Shown: one piece after another, positions 7,979 through 11,284 of the stretch
Position numbering within the stretch: the stretch's first letter is position 1
Layout of the letters: each line of letters opens with the position of its first letter
From: Vulcanimicrobiia bacterium
Lineage (GTDB): Bacteria; Vulcanimicrobiota; Vulcanimicrobiia; Vulcanimicrobiales; Vulcanimicrobiaceae
Assembly (NCBI GenBank): GCA_025451135.1
Contig: JANWKW010000073.1
Coordinates: 1 to 11,284, forward strand
DNA: 11,284 nt
Direction: 5' to 3'
Made by a program: the position numbers and the translations under genes
The notes under the pieces: model-generated
Database searches by the model: none
What the model saw: only the letters and a program-made list of their open reading frames with translations
What the model was told of the DNA's origin: nothing

Positions 7979-8860
7979 TCAGAGCCTCTGCGTCAGCGCT
8001 TCGAGTTCCGCCGACGTGAAATCGTAGCGCTTTCGGCAGAACTCGCACGACGCGTCCGAGACCGGGCTCTCGCGCGCCATGTGGAGCAGCTCGTCGGCGC
8101 CGAGCCCGAGCAGCGCGGTCTCGACCTTATCGCGCGTGCACAGGCATGCGAATTCGACCGGCAACGCGCGCTGCGCGCGCAGCGTCAGATCGCCCGCGAT
8201 GGCGTCGAGCAGCGCCCGCGCGTCGGCGCCGTCCGCGATCAGGCTGGTGACCGGCGGCAACGCGAGCGCCCGCGCCTCGAGCTGTGCGATGGCCCGCTCG
8301 TCCGCCCCGGGCAAGACCTGCGCGATGATCCCGCCGGAGGCCAGCACGCCCTCTGGCCCGGCCAGCACGCCGAGGGCGACGATGCTCGGGATCTGTTCCG
8401 ACTGCGCCAAGTAGGCGGCGACGTCTTCCGCGATCTCGCCGGAGTAGAGCGGCACCACCCCGACGTAGGGTTGGCCGACGTCGTACGACTTGGTGACCTG
8501 GAGGGAGCCTGCGCCGATGACGCCGGCGACGTCGAACTTCCCGCGCTCGTTGAGCGGAAGATCGGCCAGCGGATTGCGCGCCCGCGCGCGCGCGCCGACG
8601 CCGTCGCCCAGCAGCCACGCCTCGGCCGAAAGGCCGCCGATCGGCCCGTCTCCCGCGATCTGGAGCGAGACGCGCTCGCTGCCCTTGAGCGCGCTGCCGA
8701 TGAGTGCGGTCGCGGTCAGGAGCCGGCCGACCGCGGCGGTCGCGGTCGGCGCGAGGCCGTGGCGCGCTTGCGCCTGGCGGACCAGCTCGGTCGTGATCCC
8801 GGCGACGATCGCGATGCCGGCTTCGGGCGAGGATGCGGTGAGGATCTCATCGGGAACCAT
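7979..8860 (-). CDS. hslO: Hsp33 redox-regulated molecular chaperone
   Basis: Hsp33 is a cytosolic holdase switched on by oxidation (HOCl, peroxide with heat), when zinc-bound cysteines form disulfides. This protein is 293 residues, the normal family length. The four zinc cysteines are present near the C-terminus: Cys239-x-Cys241 (CLC) and Cys272-x2-Cys275 (CEFC), separated by a linker as in the family. The N-terminal domain shows typical segments such as GRLLTATALIGSALKG and GDGPIGGLSAEA. The start is the ATG complement at 8858-8860. The frame stays open to 9400, but those extra 180 codons lie opposite aroQ and do not look like Hsp33. No good Shine-Dalgarno precedes the ATG. The gene is convergent with the operon upstream and divergent from aroQ. 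Confidence 0.96.
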   Translation of the reverse strand: MVPDEILTASSPEAGIAIVAGITTELVRQAQARHGLAPTATAAVGRLLTATALIGSALKGSERVSLQIAGDGPIGGLSAEAWLLGDGVGARARARNPLADLPLNERGKFDVAGVIGAGSLQVTKSYDVGQPYVGVVPLYSGEIAEDVAAYLAQSEQIPSIVALGVLAGPEGVLASGGIIAQVLPGADERAIAQLEARALALPPVTSLIADGADARALLDAIAGDLTLRAQRALPVEFACLCTRDKVETALLGLGADELLHMARESPVSDASCEFCRKRYDFTSAELEALTQRL

Positions 8861-8911
8861 ATCGCGGGGAGTTTCCGAGGGCGGGTGGGACACCTTCCCG
8901 AAGGGCCTCGA

Positions 8912-9346
8912 ATGCGCGTCCACGTCATCCACGGTCCGAACTTGAATTTGCTCGGAGAACGCGAGCCCGACGTCTACGGATCGAAGACGCTCGCCGATAT
9001 CGACGCGGAGATCGCGGAAGCGGCCCGCGCGCTCGGTATCGAGGTGTCGTGCGCGCAGTACAGTAGTGAAGGGGCGATCGTCGACGCGCTGCACGCCGCA
9101 CGCGCGGCGGCCGACGTGGTGCTGATCAACCCGGGAGCCTACACCCACTACTCGTACGCGATAGCGGACGCGATCGCCGCGATCCGCATTCCGGTGGTCG
9201 AGGTGCACCTGTCGAATATCGCCGCGCGCGAAGCGTTTCGCTCGCATAGCGTCGTCGCCCCGGTCTGCCGGGGCAGCGTCGCCGGGTTCGGTTCGGATTC
9301 CTACGTCGCGGCGCTTCACGCCGCGTCCAAAATCCCCATAAAATAA
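8912..9346 (+). CDS. aroQ: 3-Dehydroquinate dehydratase, type II
   Basis: This enzyme performs step 3 of the shikimate pathway, dehydrating 3-dehydroquinate to 3-dehydroshikimate in the cytosol. It is 144 residues, the standard type II size, and the family forms dodecamers. Motifs are GPNLNLLGEREPDVYG with Arg17 and catalytic Tyr22, NPGAYTH with Asn73 and His79, EVHLSN with catalytic His99, and Arg110 in the FRSHS segment. These are the positions of the Mycobacterium tuberculosis active site minus two. The usual QSNxEG motif reads QYSSEG (49-54), a mild departure. The start is ATG at 8912 with AAGGG at 8901-8905. The frame is open far upstream, but that part is antisense to hslO. The last codons (AAA ATC CCC ATA AAA) are atypical and may overlap the promoter of the next gene. 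Confidence 0.96.
   Translation: MRVHVIHGPNLNLLGEREPDVYGSKTLADIDAEIAEAARALGIEVSCAQYSSEGAIVDALHAARAAADVVLINPGAYTHYSYAIADAIAAIRIPVVEVHLSNIAAREAFRSHSVVAPVCRGSVAGFGSDSYVAALHAASKIPIK
9315..9344 (+). promoter_or_regulatory. Candidate sigma-70-type promoter for the HU gene
   Basis: TTCACG (9315-9320) and TAAAAT (9339-9344) are separated by 18 bp. The -10 matches five of six consensus bases and the -35 four of six. It overlaps the last aroQ codons, where codon choice becomes A/T-rich. Transcription from here would give a leader of roughly 120 nt before the HU start. This is the best promoter-like pair I see ahead of HU, but it rests on consensus matching only. Confidence 0.33.
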
Positions 9347-9365
9347 GGGTTTCTTGCCGTTTTCC

Positions 9366-9413
9366 GGGGAGGAGGGGCCGATTGGTTCGCGTATCTCCAC
9401 CCCTCAGGCGGCC
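9366..9413 (+). promoter_or_regulatory. Structured 5' leader of the HU gene with a decoy Shine-Dalgarno-like tract
   Basis: A purine tract GGGGAGGAGGGG (9366-9377) looks like a strong Shine-Dalgarno, but no conserved gene starts behind it. GAGGGG (9372-9377) can pair with CCCCTC (9400-9405), and GGCCG (9376-9380) can pair with CGGCC (9409-9413). The two stems share bases 9376-9377, so they are alternatives. A TTG at 9382 would begin a frame that runs into HU out of phase. It may be a leader peptide or nothing. With the rest of 9347-9472, this gap contains no recognisable gene. Confidence 0.25.
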
Positions 9414-9438
9414 AGCCCGCAAATGTCACCCCAATTAC

Positions 9439-9448
9439 CGTTCGAACG
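9439..9448. repeat. Perfect 10-bp palindrome upstream of HU
   Basis: CGTTCGAACG is identical to its own reverse complement and lies 24 bp before the HU start codon. GAACG recurs immediately (CGTTCGAACGAACG). It could be an operator half-site arrangement, but a 10-bp palindrome in GC-rich DNA can arise by chance. Confidence 0.25.
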
Positions 9449-9460
9449 AACGCCGCTTAC

Positions 9461-9465
9461 AGGAG
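9461..9465 (+). promoter_or_regulatory. Shine-Dalgarno of the HU gene, fixes a TTG start
   Basis: AGGAG lies seven bases before TTG at 9473. There is no in-frame ATG or GTG that would keep the conserved N-terminus (TKADLIDVVA), so this site decides the start. Confidence 0.8.
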
Positions 9466-9472
9466 TATTCTT

Positions 9473-9823
9473 TTGACGAAAGCCGATCTGATCGATGTCG
9501 TTGCTGCCGAGGCCGAACTCTCGAAGCGCCAGGCAGGCGAGATCGTGGACCTCGTCCTCGACGAGATCAAAACGGCGCTGCAGAAGGGCGATCGCGTCGC
9601 ATTGACGCCGTTCGGCAGCTTCGTGGTGCGCGCGCGCAAGGCGCGCGAGGGCCGCAACCCCAAGACGGGCGAGAAGATCCGCATCGCCGCGCGTAAGGTC
9701 CCGGCCTTCGTCGCCGGCAAGGGTCTCAAAGACGCCGTGGGCGGAGCCAAGAAGGCCGCGACGTCCGCCAAGAAGTCGACGGCGAAGAAGCCGGCCGCCA
9801 AGAAGAAAGCGAAGAAGCGCTAG
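9473..9823 (+). CDS. hup: HU-family histone-like DNA-binding protein with lysine-rich tail
   Basis: The first ~89 residues form a complete HU/IHF domain: TKADLIDVVAAEAELSKRQA for the dimerisation helices, PFGSFVVRARKAREGRNPKTGE for the beta arm, and FVAGKGLKDAV at the end. Pro63 in GRNPKTGE is the DNA-intercalating proline. HU dimers bend and compact DNA in the nucleoid. Residues 90-116 are an extra basic tail built of Ala/Lys repeats (AKK, PAAKKK, AKKR), not present in the ~90-residue E. coli HU. Similar tails are known on mycobacterial HupB and some other HU proteins. The TTG start is fixed by AGGAG. The gene stands alone, with a 126-bp upstream gap and tRNA-Pro downstream. HU versus IHF subunit cannot be settled, but HU is more likely. 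Confidence 0.95.
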   Translation: MTKADLIDVVAAEAELSKRQAGEIVDLVLDEIKTALQKGDRVALTPFGSFVVRARKAREGRNPKTGEKIRIAARKVPAFVAGKGLKDAVGGAKKAATSAKKSTAKKPAAKKKAKKR

Positions 9824-9841
9824 ACCCGCTTCGACGTTCGA

Positions 9842-9861
9842 GCGCGCCGTTCGCGGCGCGC
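9842..9861 (+). terminator. GC-rich hairpin with TTCG loop after HU
   Basis: GCGCGCCG (9842-9849) pairs perfectly with CGGCGCGC (9854-9861) around a TTCG tetraloop, 18 nt after the HU stop and 9 nt before tRNA-Pro. There is no T-run behind it, so it is not a classic intrinsic terminator. It could stop or pause transcription with Rho, protect the HU mRNA 3' end, or mark a processing point ahead of the tRNA. Confidence 0.4.
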
Positions 9862-9869
9862 CCGTCCGC

Positions 9870-9947
9870 CGGGCTGTAGCGCAGCTTGGTTAGCGCGCTT
9901 GACTGGGGGTCAAGAGGTCGCAGGTTCGAATCCTGTCAGCCCGACCA
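9870..9947 (+). tRNA. tRNA-Pro (anticodon GGG), CCA encoded
   Basis: The whole cloverleaf folds by eye. The acceptor stem CGGGCTG (9870-9876) pairs with CAGCCCG (9937-9943), giving the C1-G72 pair typical of bacterial tRNA-Pro. The D stem is GCGC/GCGC around a loop with GG. The anticodon stem CTTGA (9898-9902) pairs with TCAAG (9910-9914) around loop CTGGGGG, placing anticodon GGG at 9905-9907. The T stem GCAGG/CCTGT encloses TTCGAAT. Discriminator A and CCA (9945-9947) are encoded. It reads CCC and CCU, codons this GC-rich genome should use often. It is a single tRNA, not a cluster, and shows no integrated element next to it. Confidence 0.97.
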
Positions 9948-9953
9948 TTTCGA

Positions 9954-9984
9954 GAGGCCTCGATTCCGAAAGGATCGGGGCCTC
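9954..9984. terminator. Strong stem-loop between tRNA-Pro and a convergent gene, probable bidirectional terminator
   Basis: GAGGCCTCGATTC (9954-9966) pairs with GGATCGGGGCCTC (9972-9984), 13 positions with two G-T pairs, around a CGAAA loop. It is followed on the + strand by GTTCTATA, a weak T-rich stretch. It starts 7 nt after the tRNA CCA and ends 3 nt before the stop of the - strand esterase gene, so it could terminate both transcripts. The T-run is short, so efficiency is uncertain. Confidence 0.6.
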
Positions 9985-9987
9985 GTT

Positions 9988-10629
9988 CTATACCGGATGA
10001 TTCAGCCACGACGCGATGTCGCGCATCTCGGCCGGGGCGATCTCGTGGGCGATCGGATAGTCGCGCGCGGTCAGCCGGGCGCCGCTCGACGCTTGCAGAT
10101 AGGTACCGGTGCGCGCGACCAGATCGGCCGGGATGACGCGGTCGAACGAACCGTGCGCGTAGAAGAGCGGAACCCCCGCAAGCCGGTCCTTGACGATCGC
10201 GAGGTCGGTCTCGAACGGCAGCGCGCCGCTGAGCAGGACGCCGCCGGCGTAGCGCTGCGGACGGTCGAGGATCAGCGCCGCCGCCATCATCATGCCGGCG
10301 CTGAAGCCCATCAGGAAGATGCGCTGCGGCTCGGCGCGCTCGCCTTGGAGCGCGTCGATCCAGGCGTTCATCCGATCGATCGACGCGCGCAAGCTCGCGG
10401 CGACCGGCCGGCCCGGACTGCGGCTCTCGAACCACGTGTACGCGCCCTCGGCTTCGAGCGGACCGCGCACCGACGCGATCGCGAAGCGCGGGTCGACCGC
10501 CGGCGCGAGCCCGAACAGGTCGTGCTCGTCGGCCCCGCGCCCGTGCAGCAGGATCAACAGCGGCGGTCGGCCGTCGGCCGGCGCGCCGACGGCTCTTCGC
10601 CAATGGACGACGGGCGCTGCGTACGTCAT
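9988..10629 (-). CDS. Alpha/beta-hydrolase, phospholipase/carboxylesterase family
   Basis: This 213-residue protein has the size of the small serine esterases of this family (YpfH and acyl-thioesterase-like). The oxyanion-side motif LLHGRGADEHDL (27-38) is followed by the nucleophile elbow GFSAG with Ser110, then Asp163 in HGSFDRVIP and His195 in AHEI, a full Ser-Asp-His triad. The substrate is unknown; family members hydrolyse short-chain acyl or carboxyl esters. There is no signal peptide, so it is probably cytosolic. The start is the ATG complement at 10627-10629, chosen because the family N-terminus begins soon after it. The frame is open to 10824, but that extension is Arg-rich and overlaps the divergent gene. 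A GGAG (complement 10642-10645) lies 12 nt upstream. Neighbours give no pathway hint. Confidence 0.92.
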   Translation of the reverse strand: MTYAAPVVHWRRAVGAPADGRPPLLILLHGRGADEHDLFGLAPAVDPRFAIASVRGPLEAEGAYTWFESRSPGRPVAASLRASIDRMNAWIDALQGERAEPQRIFLMGFSAGMMMAAALILDRPQRYAGGVLLSGALPFETDLAIVKDRLAGVPLFYAHGSFDRVIPADLVARTGTYLQASSGARLTARDYPIAHEIAPAEMRDIASWLNHPV

Positions 10630-10682
10630 GCGTGAGCCGTTCTCCAAGGTGCGAGCGCGGTCTTTCGCGCACCCTCGTCGCG

Positions 10683-11219
10683 ATGGCTCATTCGGCGTGG
10701 GCGCCCGCCACGCGCAACCGCTTCCCATCCTCGGCGACGGTTCGCACCGACGCGCGGTTGTTCGACGGCGTCGGCGGACGGCCGTTGCGGCTCGCGCTCG
10801 ACGACGTCTATCGCGCCTTCGCAAGCGTGCGGCTCGATCCGACGTTCGAGGTCTGTCCGCACTGCTTCACCGACGCGGATCGCCGCTACCTCATCGATAC
10901 CCCGCTTCTCGACTTGACCTGGTCGGATATCGCCTCCATCCTCGGCAAAGCCGTGACGACCCTCGGCTCGGCCCGCGATTTCGGCTATTTCCTTCCGCGC
11001 GTGCTCGAAGGGTTCGCGCTCGGCGTGCATTACATGCCGCACGTGCTCACGACCAAGATCCGGCTCTCGCGCGAGGCCGGCTGGAGCGCGGCCCAGATCG
11101 CTGCCGTGGCGGATTTCGTCAACGCGCTCGAGGTGATGGTCTATGCGATGTCCGGGGGCGACCCCAAGTTCGACGTTTGCGACGAATTCGTAGCTGCGCT
11201 TCGGAATCGTATCGGCTAA
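10683..11219 (+). CDS. Uncharacterised protein with CPHC and FLPR motifs
   Basis: The protein is 178 residues from the ATG at 10683, or longer if GTG at 10632 is used, which would leave only 2 bp to the divergent esterase gene. I chose the ATG, but no clear Shine-Dalgarno is visible and the first ~35 residues look poorly constrained. The body begins LALDDVYRAFASV and contains Cys58-Pro-His-Cys61 (FEVCPHCFTDAD), LLDLTWSDIASIL, then DFGYFLPRVLEGFA (residues 99-112). The order CPxC, acidic segment, pLxxLt and FLPRxLE resembles a widespread family of uncharacterised proteins I recall, with no assigned function. It has no membrane segment. A single cysteine pair is too little for a lone zinc site, although Cys166 or His residues might help. 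Confidence 0.8.
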   Translation: MAHSAWAPATRNRFPSSATVRTDARLFDGVGGRPLRLALDDVYRAFASVRLDPTFEVCPHCFTDADRRYLIDTPLLDLTWSDIASILGKAVTTLGSARDFGYFLPRVLEGFALGVHYMPHVLTTKIRLSREAGWSAAQIAAVADFVNALEVMVYAMSGGDPKFDVCDEFVAALRNRIG

Positions 11220-11284
11220 GACGCTGCTCGCAGGGCCGCGAGCGCTCCGACGACGTGCGCCTTCGGCAAGAACTGCGCGTTGAA
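11216..11284 (-). CDS. 3' end of an unidentified gene, truncated by window edge
   Basis: On the - strand, 22 sense codons run from the window edge to a TAG at 11216-11218. They read FNAQFLPKAHVVGALAALRA and onward, a plausible helical C-terminus with the local codon bias. The stop overlaps the TAA of the convergent gene on the + strand (11217-11219). The piece is too short to name a family, and an open frame this short can occur by chance. Confidence 0.45.
   Translation of the reverse strand, partial: FNAQFLPKAHVVGALAALRAAS

Noticed and set aside
7971..7990. CAGAGCCTCTG at the zinc-ribbon/hslO junction as a terminator
   Set aside because: The palindrome leaves a one-base loop, has no T-run and lies mostly inside the hslO coding end.
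8081..8911. Upstream extension of the aroQ frame
   Set aside because: It is antisense to conserved hslO, while the type II dehydroquinase begins exactly at the ATG at 8912 with its own AAGGG.
8861..9400. Upstream extension of the hslO frame
   Set aside because: It lies opposite aroQ, does not resemble Hsp33, and the 293-residue product from 8860 already has the family length.
9870..9984. tRNA-Pro as an integration site with attL/attR for a mobile element
   Set aside because: No repeat of the tRNA 3' end, integrase or foreign-looking composition is visible nearby; the downstream repeat is the arm of a local stem-loop.
9886..10635. A 249-codon + strand frame over the tRNA and esterase gene
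   Set aside because: It begins inside the tRNA, runs antisense to an esterase with an intact catalytic triad, and is Arg-rich with no motif.
1..11284. CRISPR array, insertion sequence, toxin-antitoxin or defence genes
   Set aside because: Nearly all of the window is accounted for by housekeeping or small conserved genes, and no spaced direct repeats or terminal inverted repeats were seen.

Overview
The window is a GC-rich (about two-thirds G+C by eye), gene-dense stretch of a bacterial chromosome. Most genes are housekeeping genes with strong G/C-ending codon bias. Starts include TTG (gatC, HU) and GTG (gatA). The combination of GatCAB, MutS2, Hsp33, a type II dehydroquinase and an HU protein with a lysine-rich tail suggests a high-GC lineage outside the classic Proteobacteria. 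A candidate phylum such as Eremiobacterota, or an Armatimonadota-like group, is plausible, but that is an impression and cannot be shown from the sequence alone. I see no insertion sequence, prophage, CRISPR array, toxin-antitoxin pair or defence island.

Region 1 (1-7971, + strand) is a compact run of seven genes: a 5'-truncated RumA/TrmA-type rRNA uracil-C5 methyltransferase, gatC, gatA, gatB, mutS2, tyrS and a 78-residue zinc-ribbon protein of unknown function. The gaps are -20, +1, -4, +9, +1 and +20 nt, so this is very probably one transcription unit with translational coupling. The theme is translation: rRNA modification, the tRNA-dependent amidotransferase that makes Gln-tRNA(Gln)/Asn-tRNA(Asn), TyrRS, and MutS2. 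MutS2 is a MutS paralog with an Smr domain and has been linked both to suppressing recombination and to handling stalled ribosomes.

Region 2 (7979-9346) holds hslO (Hsp33 redox chaperone, - strand), convergent with the operon end. It is divergent from aroQ (type II 3-dehydroquinate dehydratase, + strand) across 51 bp.

Region 3 (9347-9990) has a 126-bp leader with possible regulatory structure, an HU-family DNA-binding protein with a Lys/Ala-rich tail, a GC-rich TTCG-loop hairpin, tRNA-Pro(GGG) with encoded CCA, and a strong stem-loop between the tRNA and the next, convergent gene.

Region 4 (9988-11284) contains a small alpha/beta-hydrolase of the phospholipase/carboxylesterase family (- strand), a divergent uncharacterised CPHC/FLPR-motif protein (+ strand), and the last 22 codons of an unidentified - strand gene running off the window.

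I found no convincing new multi-gene system. The points most worth a second look are the substituted active-site positions in TyrRS, the zinc-ribbon ORF riding in the translation operon, and the leader and tail of the HU gene.
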